Origin: Spartobacteria bacterium LR76
Lineage (GTDB): Bacteria > Verrucomicrobiota > Verrucomicrobiia > Chthoniobacterales > Terrimicrobiaceae
Assembly (NCBI GenBank): GCA_003054655.1
Contig: QAYZ01000014.1
Location: 584,967-648,966 of the forward strand
Reading direction: 5' to 3'
Length of the DNA stretch: 64,000 bases
Shown: positions 10,283 through 18,088 of the stretch, piece by piece
Position numbering within the stretch: the stretch's first letter is position 1
Layout: each line of letters starts with the position of its first letter
Program-made: the position numbers and the translations under genes
Notes under the pieces: generated by a model
The model's input: the letters and a program-made list of their open reading frames with translations, nothing else
The model's database searches: none
What the model was told of the DNA's origin: nothing

Positions 10283-10367
10283 GGGTGCTCCGTCCGATTT
10301 GAGATTTGGTTGGTGGTCAGCATGTCTGCCGTGGTGGTGGGCAGAGATAAACAGGTTAATAACGACC

Positions 10368-10382
10368 AATCAAGTAGTGATT
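10368..10382. promoter_or_regulatory. Candidate operator upstream of the yezD-porin-sbp operon
   Basis: An AT-rich perfect inverted repeat, AATCA-N5-TGATT, lies 85 bp upstream of the yezD ATG, in the spacer before the antiporter stop. A sulfur-responsive regulator (for example an Rrf2/CymR-like protein) is a possible binder, by inference only. Confidence 0.3.
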
Positions 10383-10424
10383 TGAGAAATATCACGCCTG
10401 AGGGATTTTTTTCGGATTTCGAAC

Positions 10425-12179
10425 CTACTTCGTCTCCTCGCCCTCGGCGAAGAAGGCCTCGTTCATCTCACCCCGCTCGGCGGCGAGGGCGGCGACCTGC
10501 TGGCGGATCTCCGGGAACCTCCGCAGGAACTGGCGGAAGTCGTTCTGGTTGAGCGTGACGAACTTGCTGTAATCCAGCGCGATCACGTCGGCGGAGCGGG
10601 GCTTCCCCGAGAGCAGCGCCATCTCGCCAAAGTAATCTCCCGCCGTGAGCGGGATCTTGCGATCCGCCACCCGCACTTCCACCTCGCCGGAGGAGATGAA
10701 GTACACGTTGTCCGGCGCGTCGCCCGCGCGAATGATGCGGTCGCCCGGCTGCGCCGTCCTGGTCTCAAAGTGCAGCAGCAGTACCTCGCGCTGCTCCGGC
10801 GTGAGATTGCTGAAAAGCGGAAACCGCTCGGCCAGCTCCTCCGGGGTGAAGGTCTTGTGCGCCGCCGCTTTCTCCGCCGCGCGCACCCGGGCGTCCTCGA
10901 GCTCCTTTTGCAGGGCGAGGAAGCGGGTTTGGCGGGAGTCCTCAAAGCGCGCTTTCCACCGGGGATTCGCCCGTATCCACGCACAGGCGCGCTCCGTGAC
11001 GGAAAACACCACCGGGTTCACCGTGATGGAGATCAGCGCGCCAGCCAGCACGAGGTTCATCCCTTCCTGGGTGAATATCCCGTGCGAGATTCCCAGGCTC
11101 GCCAGGATGAAGGAAAATTCGCCGATCTGCGCCAATGACGCCGAAACCGTCAGCGCCGTGCTGAGCGGATACCCCAGCACCATCACGATGCCTAGCGCGG
11201 CGAGGGATTTACCCACCAGGATCAAGGCTGCCACCGTGAGCACGAGCAGCGGTTTTTGCCACAGGATCGCCGGGTCAAACAACATGCCGACCGATACGAA
11301 GAACAATACGGCAAAGGCGTCCTGTAGAGGCAGGGAGTTCGTCGCCGCCTTGTGGCTCAGTTCCGATTCATTCAGCACCATGCCCGCAAAGAACGCCCCG
11401 AGCGCATACGACACGCCGAAAAGCTTGGCCGACCCAAAGGCCAGCCCGAGGGCGATGGCCAGTACCGCCAGCGTGAAAAGCTCGCGCGAACCCGTTCGCG
11501 CCACCTGCCGCAGCACCCACGGCATTACGCGCGGCCCGATCAGCAGCGCGATCACCACAAACGCCGCCACCTTGGCCAGCGTGATGCCCAGGGTGACGAA
11601 GATATTGCCGCCCGTCGCCGCGCCATGCCCGCCATCCTCGGCGACATGCCCCCCGATCACCCCGGCAAAGGCTGGCACCAGCACGAGCGCCAGCACCATG
11701 GCGAGATCCTCCACGATCAGCCAGCCCACCGCGATGCGGCCATTGGGCGTCGCCACGCCATTGCGCTCCTCCAGCGCCTTCAGCAGCACCACCGTGCTCG
11801 CCACGGAAAGGCACAGCCCCATGATCAGGCTCGGCCCCATCGCCCAGCCGAAGAGATGAAACACCCCCGCCGTCACTGCCGTCGCCAACACGATCTGCCC
11901 GATGGCCCCCGGCAGCGCGATTCGCCGCACCGCCATGAGATCCGCCAGGGAAAAGTGCAGACCGACCCCGAACATCAGCAGCATCACACCGATCTCCGCC
12001 AACTGGCTCGTCAACGCCGGATCCGCATCAAAGCCCGGCGTATTCGGCCCGACCAGCACCCCCGCCACCAGATACCCGACCAGCGGCGGCAGATTCAGCC
12101 GGTTCGCCAGAAACCCCAGCACAAACGCCAGCGCGAACCCTACCGAGATGGTGGAAATCAGGGAAACATCATGAGGCAT
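10425..12179 (-). CDS. CPA2 cation:proton antiporter with C-terminal cyclic-nucleotide-binding domain
   Basis: A 584-aa inner-membrane protein. Residues ~1-390 are a KefB-type Na+/H+ or K+/H+ exchanger with 12-13 membrane segments (LNLPPLVGYLVAGVLVGPNT, LGAFFAGMVLNESELSHKA). Residues ~455-565 form a cNMP-binding jelly roll (LFSNLTPEQREVLLLHFE, GDRIIRAGDAPDNVYFISSG, GDYFGEMALLSGKPRSADV). The GEMALLSGKPRSA stretch matches the phosphate-binding cassette. The usual TrkA-N/RCK NAD-binding module of KefB and YbaL is absent, so gating may respond to a cyclic nucleotide or another small ligand. No partner gene is adjacent. Confidence 0.9.
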   Translation of the reverse strand: MPHDVSLISTISVGFALAFVLGFLANRLNLPPLVGYLVAGVLVGPNTPGFDADPALTSQLAEIGVMLLMFGVGLHFSLADLMAVRRIALPGAIGQIVLATAVTAGVFHLFGWAMGPSLIMGLCLSVASTVVLLKALEERNGVATPNGRIAVGWLIVEDLAMVLALVLVPAFAGVIGGHVAEDGGHGAATGGNIFVTLGITLAKVAAFVVIALLIGPRVMPWVLRQVARTGSRELFTLAVLAIALGLAFGSAKLFGVSYALGAFFAGMVLNESELSHKAATNSLPLQDAFAVLFFVSVGMLFDPAILWQKPLLVLTVAALILVGKSLAALGIVMVLGYPLSTALTVSASLAQIGEFSFILASLGISHGIFTQEGMNLVLAGALISITVNPVVFSVTERACAWIRANPRWKARFEDSRQTRFLALQKELEDARVRAAEKAAAHKTFTPEELAERFPLFSNLTPEQREVLLLHFETRTAQPGDRIIRAGDAPDNVYFISSGEVEVRVADRKIPLTAGDYFGEMALLSGKPRSADVIALDYSKFVTLNQNDFRQFLRRFPEIRQQVAALAAERGEMNEAFFAEGEETK

Positions 12180-12321
12180 GGCGCGTATTTACCCTTGCCC
12201 ACGTCGCTGTGACCAGAAATACCGGCTGGCAGCGCCTTTATCGACCGCCCCAGCAGAGTACCGCCTCCGGGCCGCCTAAAAGTCTCGAATTCAGCCCGGA
12301 ATTTGAGAAGATCCGGCGCGA

Positions 12322-13581
12322 ATGGCAACGAACGCGCAAAACGCGGCTTCCCACGTCCACCGAATCACGTCCGGCCTTCTCCCTGAGGATGTCCTGGAGC
12401 AGCTCCGACCATCTCATGAGCCGCTCCCTCCTCGCGTTCCCGGCGCATCGCTGACCTCGACCGAGGCCATTCAACGCCGATGGGCGCTGCTTCACGGATC
12501 AGAATCCGCCCGGGCCGTGCTGTGGAATGGCGAGGACCTCGCGACCTATGCGGGCAATATCGAAAACGCAATCGGTGAGGTTCGTGTTCCGATCGCGATC
12601 GCCGGACCTCTGCGCGTTAATGGAAGCTTCGCTCATGGGGACTATTACGTACCGCTCGCTACCACGGAGGCAGCGCTGGTCGCTTCCTACACGCGAGGAT
12701 GCCAGTTGCTGAGCGAGGCGGGGGGATGTTCTGCGTTGCTCTTGTCCGAGGGTGTCAGCCGGGTGCCCGGTTTCGTTTTCTCCAATCTGGTGGAGGTCGG
12801 GATCTTCGTGAATTGGCTGCTCTCGCAGAAGGAAATCTTCACGCAGGTGGCGGAGTCCACCACCAGTCACGGAAAATTGCTCGATATGCGCCTCACCGTG
12901 GAGGGGAATCATGTTTACGTCATCTTCGAGTACCACACCGCCGACGCCGCCGGGCAGAACATGGTGACCATCGCAACCCAGGCCGTCTGTGATTACATCG
13001 CAGAGCATTCGCCGGTGCGACCTCGCCATATCTTCGTCGAGGCCAATCTCTCCGGCGACAAGAAAGCCAGCGCCCAGTCTTTTCAGACAGTACGGGGTCG
13101 CAAGGTGGCTGCCGAGTGCCTCCTCCCTGCCGCCGCTTTGGAGAAGCGGCTGCATGCACCTGCCTCGGCGCTTGAGGAATACTGGCGGATGTCCGCCCTC
13201 GGCGGCGTGCTTAGCGGGACCATCGGGGTGCAGGGACACTTCGCCAACGGCCTCGCCGCTCTCTTTCTCGCCACCGGTCAGGACGTCGCCTGTGTCTCGG
13301 AGGCAGCGGTGGGCATCACCCGCTTCGAGGCGCAACCGGATGGCAGTCTCTATGCCGCGGTCACTTTGCCCAACGTCATTGTCGGCACCGTGGGCGGGGG
13401 CACGAAACTGCCCACACAGTCGGCTTGTCTCGAAATTCTCGGCTTGAAAGGGACGGGCCATGCGCGGGCTCTGGCCGAGGTGGCCGCCGCCCTGGCGCTC
13501 GCGGGCGAGCTGTCCATCATCGGAGCGCTGGCCGCCGGGCATTTCACCCGGGCTCACCGCAAGTTGGCTCGTAACGACTGA
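12322..13581 (+). CDS. Hydroxymethylglutaryl-CoA reductase, class I type (NADPH)
   Basis: A 419-aa HMG-CoA reductase, which makes mevalonate from HMG-CoA. Class I catalytic residues are visible: Glu116 in PLATTEAALVAS, Lys247 in NLSGDKKAS, Asp321 in GQDVACVSEAA, and His412 in the C-terminal GHFTRAHRKLARN. ENAIGEVRVPIAIAGPL and GTVGGGTKLPTQ are the substrate and NADPH signatures. No membrane domain is present. It is the first gene of a seven-gene operon (12322-21857), with UbiA starting 4 nt downstream. No other mevalonate-pathway gene is in the window, which makes its role in this operon unusual. Confidence 0.93.
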   Translation: MATNAQNAASHVHRITSGLLPEDVLEQLRPSHEPLPPRVPGASLTSTEAIQRRWALLHGSESARAVLWNGEDLATYAGNIENAIGEVRVPIAIAGPLRVNGSFAHGDYYVPLATTEAALVASYTRGCQLLSEAGGCSALLLSEGVSRVPGFVFSNLVEVGIFVNWLLSQKEIFTQVAESTTSHGKLLDMRLTVEGNHVYVIFEYHTADAAGQNMVTIATQAVCDYIAEHSPVRPRHIFVEANLSGDKKASAQSFQTVRGRKVAAECLLPAAALEKRLHAPASALEEYWRMSALGGVLSGTIGVQGHFANGLAALFLATGQDVACVSEAAVGITRFEAQPDGSLYAAVTLPNVIVGTVGGGTKLPTQSACLEILGLKGTGHARALAEVAAALALAGELSIIGALAAGHFTRAHRKLARND

Positions 13582-13585
13582 TCCG

Positions 13586-14509
13586 ATGAGCGAGCAACCG
13601 CGAGGCGCCCGCCGCTGGTGGATTTATCAAAAGGAGCGATTTCCCCTGCTTGCCCACGGGCCGCTGATCCTGGCGTTCAGCCTTTGCGCTCTCTGTTTCT
13701 CCTCGCTCTTGCGTGGCGCCGATCACTTTCCTGCCGTCCCGGCGATCCTGGTGGCGTTCTTTTCCTCCCTGATTTCCTTCCTTCACCTGCGGCTGGCCGA
13801 CGAGTTCAAGGACTATGAGGAGGATGCTCGCTATCGTCCCTATCGAGCTGTTCCGCGCGGACTGGTGTCTCTCAGGGAACTGGGGATTCTCTGGGCGGTA
13901 ACCGGTTTGATCCAGGTCGCGCTTGCCGCCGCGCTCAATATCCGCCTCATCCCACTGCTTCTCATCACCTGGCTCTATCTCGGGCTGATGAGCAGGGAGT
14001 TCTTCTGCAAGGCCTGGCTGAAAGCTCATCCCTTCACCTACATGTGGACGCACATGTTCATCATGCCGCTGATCGATTTCTATGCGACGGCATGCGACTG
14101 GCTGATGGTCTCCGATCGTCCTCCGCAGGGGCTGATGTGGTTTGTCGTGGTGAGCTTTCTCAATGGATTCATCATCGAAATCGGCCGCAAGATCCGCGCA
14201 CCCCACGATGAGGAGCATGGGGTGGAAACCTACTCGTTTCTCTGGGGCCGGGTCGGGGCGGTGGGAGCGTGGTTGCTGGCCATGGGGCTGACGTATTCCT
14301 TCGCCGTCGTTGCCGCGCTCCGCATTCACTTCATGCCCCCGGTGGCTTTGTTGCTCGGGCTCGTGCTGGCTGTCGCTATTTTCACAGGACTGTGCTTTCT
14401 GCGGCAACCACGGAGCGGCAAGGCATTCGAAACATTGTCGGGGATATGGACGCTCTGCTTGTATCTGATGCTCGGCGTGATCCCCCTCCTGTGGAAACTC
14501 CTAGCCTAA
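13586..14509 (+). CDS. UbiA-family membrane prenyltransferase
   Basis: A 307-aa integral membrane protein with about eight or nine helices. The first Asp-rich motif is LADEFKDYEEDARYRPYR (~residues 60-80) and the second is the RKIRAPHDEEHGVETYS region (~200-216), both of which chelate Mg2+-prenyl diphosphate in UbiA enzymes. The start at 13586 begins with MSEQPRGARRWW; upstream reading is HMGR shadow. It is 4 nt after the HMGR stop, and its stop overlaps the next ATG (TAATG). The acceptor is unknown; the family prenylates aromatic rings, glycerol phosphate or sugars. Confidence 0.88.
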   Translation: MSEQPRGARRWWIYQKERFPLLAHGPLILAFSLCALCFSSLLRGADHFPAVPAILVAFFSSLISFLHLRLADEFKDYEEDARYRPYRAVPRGLVSLRELGILWAVTGLIQVALAAALNIRLIPLLLITWLYLGLMSREFFCKAWLKAHPFTYMWTHMFIMPLIDFYATACDWLMVSDRPPQGLMWFVVVSFLNGFIIEIGRKIRAPHDEEHGVETYSFLWGRVGAVGAWLLAMGLTYSFAVVAALRIHFMPPVALLLGLVLAVAIFTGLCFLRQPRSGKAFETLSGIWTLCLYLMLGVIPLLWKLLA

Positions 14510-16995
14510 TGCTGATCTCCTCCTGGCGCGATGCGGACTTTTCCCACCATCCGGTGGGCGGCAAGGCGCGCGCCCTGGGCGCTCTGACCCAGGCGGGCTT
14601 CCCGGTGCCGGAGTGGACCATCGTCCTCCCTGCCGCCTGGGAGGCCAATGCCAATGACCTCCGTCTCGGACTGGAGACCTTTCTCTCCTCAACGCCGGGC
14701 CCATGGGCCGTGCGGTCCTCTGCCGTCGATGAGGACGGGCAGGTGCATTCTTTCGCGGGCCAGTTGGAGAGCTTTCTCAATGTCGCGAGGGAGGATGTCC
14801 TGGAAAAAATCCAGGCGGTGTGGGGGTCCGGCTTCAGCGAGCGCATCATTGCCTATCGTACTCAGGCCGGGCTCTCGCTGCCGCCGCCGCTGCCAGCGGT
14901 GATCGTACAGCAGATGGTCTCGGCCGAAGCTGCCGGGGTGGCCTTCAGCGCGGATCCTGTATCCGGACGCCGGGGCGTCGCGGTGGTCGCTGCCGTACGC
15001 GGGTTGGGGGAGGCGCTCGTTTCCGGGGAAGCCACGGGCGACAGCTTTCATGTGGATCGCGGTCGCCGCATCGTGGAACGCGCAATAGTCAACGCATCCC
15101 AGCCGGTGATCGCGGATGTCCGCGTCCTCGAAATCGCCGATCTCGTGCGGCGCTCCGAGCGGTACTTCGGCCTTCCTCAGGATATTGAATGGGCCGTGTC
15201 AGGCTCTCGCCTGTACCTCCTTCAGTCGCGCCCGATCACCTCGCTAACAGGGAAGGTTGATCCGGACGGATTGTGGCAACTATGGGACAATAGCAATATC
15301 GCCGAGAGCTACAGTGGCGTGACCACGCCGCTCACCTTTAGCTTCGCCCGGCACGTGTACGAGGAGGTCTATCGGCAGTTCGTCAAGATCCTCCGCGTCC
15401 CTCTTTGGCGCATCGAAGCCAATCGCGATGTCTTTGGCCGTATGCTCGGCCTCGTCCGGGGTCGCGTATTTTATAATCTCCTGAGCTGGTATCGCGTCCT
15501 CGCCATGCTCCCTGGCTTTGCGGTGAATCGCCGTTTCATGGAGCAGATGATGGGAGTGAAGGAACCGCTGCCCGACCACGCCGTCGCGGGAATCATCGGG
15601 AAGGCCCGCCAGACGCGGTTCTCGGACTACTCGGAAATCGCGGGAACGATCCTCGGCCTCCTGGGGAATCACCTGCTCCTCTCGGGAAAGATCACCCGAT
15701 TTTACCAGCGCCTCGATGAAGCCCTGGCCCTCGGCGACATCGCCCTGGAAGAAATGCGTCCGGATGAGCTGGCTGCCGCCTATCGCCGTTTGCAAAACCA
15801 GCTCCTGACCCGATGGGATGCTCCGCTGATCAATGACTTCTTCGCGATGGTCTATTTCGGCGTCTCGCGCAAGCTCGTGGACAAGTGGTGCGGCGATCCC
15901 GATGGCACGCTGCAAAACGATCTCATCGCCTGTCAGGGCGGTATCATCAGCGCCGAACCCGCCCGCCGCATGATGCACCTCGCCGAGATGGCCCGCGCGG
16001 ATGCCAGCCTCCGCACCGCGCTTGCATCTGGCTCGCTGGCTGAGATCGAGCAGATCATGCCGCCCGCGTTCCGCTCGGAGTATCACGCCTATCTGGAGAA
16101 GTTCGGTGATCGCTGCCTGGAGGAGCTCAAGCTCGAGAGCGCCACCCTTCACGACGACCCATTGCTTTTGCTGCGTTCGGTCGCGCGACTGGCGGAGCGC
16201 GACGCCCTGCCTGTTTCGCGCTCGGCCGACCTCGCCGCCTCCGCGACCCAGCGGGTGGATGTCGCCCTGCGTGGAAGGCGGTTTCGACGATGGCTCTTCG
16301 ATTTTGTCATTGGCCAGACCCGTGATCGTGTGCGCGATCGGGAGAATCTTCGTTTTGAGCGAACCCGCGTTTTTGGCCGGGTGCGCCGCATCTTTGTTGA
16401 GCTCGGCAAACGCCTGCACGCCCTGGGTGTTTTGGAGGATGCGCGCGATATCTTTTACCTGGAGGCTGAGGAGTCGATAGGCTTCGTCGAGGGAACGGCG
16501 GTGACGACAAATCTCCGCGAGCTCGCCCGGCTGCGGAAAGAGGAATTTGCCGGATTTGACACCGACCCGCCATCGGATCGCTTTGAGACCCTCGGCGTGG
16601 TTTATGTCGGCAACGCCTTTCAGGCCGCGCGGGCTTCCGTATTGGCGACCGGTGATGAACGCAAGGGCATCGGATGCTGCCCCGGCGTGGTACGCGGCCG
16701 GGCTCGGGTGATTCTCGATCCCCGCCACGCGATCATTCATCCCGGGGAAATTCTCGTTGCTCCGCGCACGGACCCCGGCTGGATCATGCTCTTTCCCGCC
16801 GCCTCCGGCCTCCTGGTCGAGCATGGCAGCCTCCTCTCGCACTCTGCCATCGTGGCCCGGGAAATGGGAATGCCCGCCGTCGTCTCGATCCCGGGTCTGA
16901 CCGCCTGGCTCAAGACGGGCGACGAGGTGGAACTGGACGGCAGCACGGGACGAATCATCCGCGTCGCGGCCTCGGAGGTGTCTCATGCCGAGTGA
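14509..16995 (+). CDS. PEP synthase/rifampin-phosphotransferase-like dikinase
   Basis: An 828-aa protein with three parts. Residues ~1-265 are a PPDK-type ATP-grasp (GGKARALGALTQAGFPVP, WAVRSSAVDEDG, PAVIVQQMVSAEAAGVAFSA, LYLLQSRPIT). A middle region (~275-680) opens with WDNSNIAESYSGVTTPLTFS, the form seen in rifampin phosphotransferases. A C-terminal swivelling phosphohistidine domain has its His at ~778 in GSLLSHSAIVAREMGMPAVV. It lacks the PEP-binding barrel of PEP synthase, so like RPH it probably transfers the ATP beta-phosphate to an unknown acceptor. The start is set by the TAATG overlap with ubiA. The tail overlaps the next gene by 11 nt. Confidence 0.85.
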   Translation: MLISSWRDADFSHHPVGGKARALGALTQAGFPVPEWTIVLPAAWEANANDLRLGLETFLSSTPGPWAVRSSAVDEDGQVHSFAGQLESFLNVAREDVLEKIQAVWGSGFSERIIAYRTQAGLSLPPPLPAVIVQQMVSAEAAGVAFSADPVSGRRGVAVVAAVRGLGEALVSGEATGDSFHVDRGRRIVERAIVNASQPVIADVRVLEIADLVRRSERYFGLPQDIEWAVSGSRLYLLQSRPITSLTGKVDPDGLWQLWDNSNIAESYSGVTTPLTFSFARHVYEEVYRQFVKILRVPLWRIEANRDVFGRMLGLVRGRVFYNLLSWYRVLAMLPGFAVNRRFMEQMMGVKEPLPDHAVAGIIGKARQTRFSDYSEIAGTILGLLGNHLLLSGKITRFYQRLDEALALGDIALEEMRPDELAAAYRRLQNQLLTRWDAPLINDFFAMVYFGVSRKLVDKWCGDPDGTLQNDLIACQGGIISAEPARRMMHLAEMARADASLRTALASGSLAEIEQIMPPAFRSEYHAYLEKFGDRCLEELKLESATLHDDPLLLLRSVARLAERDALPVSRSADLAASATQRVDVALRGRRFRRWLFDFVIGQTRDRVRDRENLRFERTRVFGRVRRIFVELGKRLHALGVLEDARDIFYLEAEESIGFVEGTAVTTNLRELARLRKEEFAGFDTDPPSDRFETLGVVYVGNAFQAARASVLATGDERKGIGCCPGVVRGRARVILDPRHAIIHPGEILVAPRTDPGWIMLFPAASGLLVEHGSLLSHSAIVAREMGMPAVVSIPGLTAWLKTGDEVELDGSTGRIIRVAASEVSHAE

Positions 16996-18088
16996 AGCCG
17001 CGGCTCATGCCGATTTTGCGACGATCCTTCGATACGCCCAGGTCTGGGAGGATGCCGATATCCTGATGGAGGGGCTCGACATTCAGCCAGATGACATCTG
17101 CCTTTCCATTGCCTCCGCCGGGGACAATGCCCTGGCCATGCTGGCGAAAGGGCCGCGCAAAGTCGTCGCCATCGATCTGAACCCCTCCCAGCTCGCCTGC
17201 CTGGAACTCCGCGTCGCAGCCTTTCGTCACCTCGAGCGCAACGACGTTCTCGCGCTGATCGGATCGATGGCCGACGGAGCGCGAAGGCCGCGACTCTACG
17301 CGGAGGTTCGCGGTTCCCTTTCGGAAACTGCACGCGCCTTTTGGGATGCACGTCCCGAGTGGATCGCTCGCGGCATTGGCCACGCGGGCAAGTTTGAGAA
17401 TTACTTCCGTCTTTTTCGGGAGCGGATCATGCCCTTGGTACACTCGCGCCAGACCATTGATGCACTGCTGCTGCCACGAGACATCGAGGCTCGCCGGACG
17501 TTCTATTCACATCGGTGGGACACCTGGCGCTGGCGGGTGCTTTTCCACGTCTTTTTTTCCCGCGCCATGATGGGCGCCCTGGGGCGCGATCCCAGCTTCT
17601 TTCGGTATGTCGAGGGGAGCGTGGCGGAGAAAATCCTCGCCCGCACCCGGCATGCCCTCACGGAGCTGGCCCCGGCGGAGAATCCCTATCTGCAATGGAT
17701 TCTCACGGGCCGGCACGGTTCCTCCCTGCCGTATTACCTGCGGGAGGAAAATTTCGAATCCATCCGTCAAAATCTCGACCGCTTGGAGTGGCATCGCGGC
17801 CCGCTCGAGGATTTTCTAGGCGGCCATCCTGTGGGCACATTCAGCAAGTTCAACCTGAGCGACATCTTTGAGTATCTCTCGGAAGAAACCAGCGATGGCA
17901 TCTTTCGACTCCTGGCCGACTTTGCCCGGCCCGGAGGGCGGCTTGCCTACTGGAACATGCTTGCCCCACGCCAGCCTCCTGCCTCACTGGCAGGCCGGGT
18001 CACGGCGTTGAATGACCTTTCCTCCCGCCTGCATGCTCAGGACAAGGCCTTCTTCTATAGTGCGTTTCACGTGGAGGAGTTTCGATGA
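16985..18088 (+). CDS. BtaA-like (DUF3419) SAM:diacylglycerol 3-amino-3-carboxypropyltransferase homologue
   Basis: A 367-aa protein of the DUF3419/BtaA family. In betaine-lipid synthesis BtaA moves the 3-amino-3-carboxypropyl group of SAM onto diacylglycerol. The family signatures are present: ILRYAQVWEDADILMEGLDI, ICLSIASAGDNALAML, VVAIDLNPSQLACLELR (SAM-binding Rossmann loop), and the C-terminal FSKFNLSDIFEYLSEE. No btaB-like N-methyltransferase is adjacent, so the product may stay a primary amine or be modified by the neighbouring genes. The acceptor could be a prenyl lipid rather than diacylglycerol (inference). It overlaps both flanking genes. Confidence 0.85.
   Translation: MPSEAAAHADFATILRYAQVWEDADILMEGLDIQPDDICLSIASAGDNALAMLAKGPRKVVAIDLNPSQLACLELRVAAFRHLERNDVLALIGSMADGARRPRLYAEVRGSLSETARAFWDARPEWIARGIGHAGKFENYFRLFRERIMPLVHSRQTIDALLLPRDIEARRTFYSHRWDTWRWRVLFHVFFSRAMMGALGRDPSFFRYVEGSVAEKILARTRHALTELAPAENPYLQWILTGRHGSSLPYYLREENFESIRQNLDRLEWHRGPLEDFLGGHPVGTFSKFNLSDIFEYLSEETSDGIFRLLADFARPGGRLAYWNMLAPRQPPASLAGRVTALNDLSSRLHAQDKAFFYSAFHVEEFR

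Noticed and set aside
12527..13557. Long open frames antisense to HMG-CoA reductase and to many other genes (for example the 289-aa frame at 1039-1908)
   Set aside because: GC-rich coding DNA leaves other frames open by chance. Their translations are rich in Arg/His/Asp, have no domain features, and overlap confident genes fully.
14269..14508. Extended N-terminus of the dikinase (start at 14269)
   Set aside because: It overlaps the UbiA gene in another frame. The TAATG junction at 14509 gives a start with a normal dikinase N-terminus.
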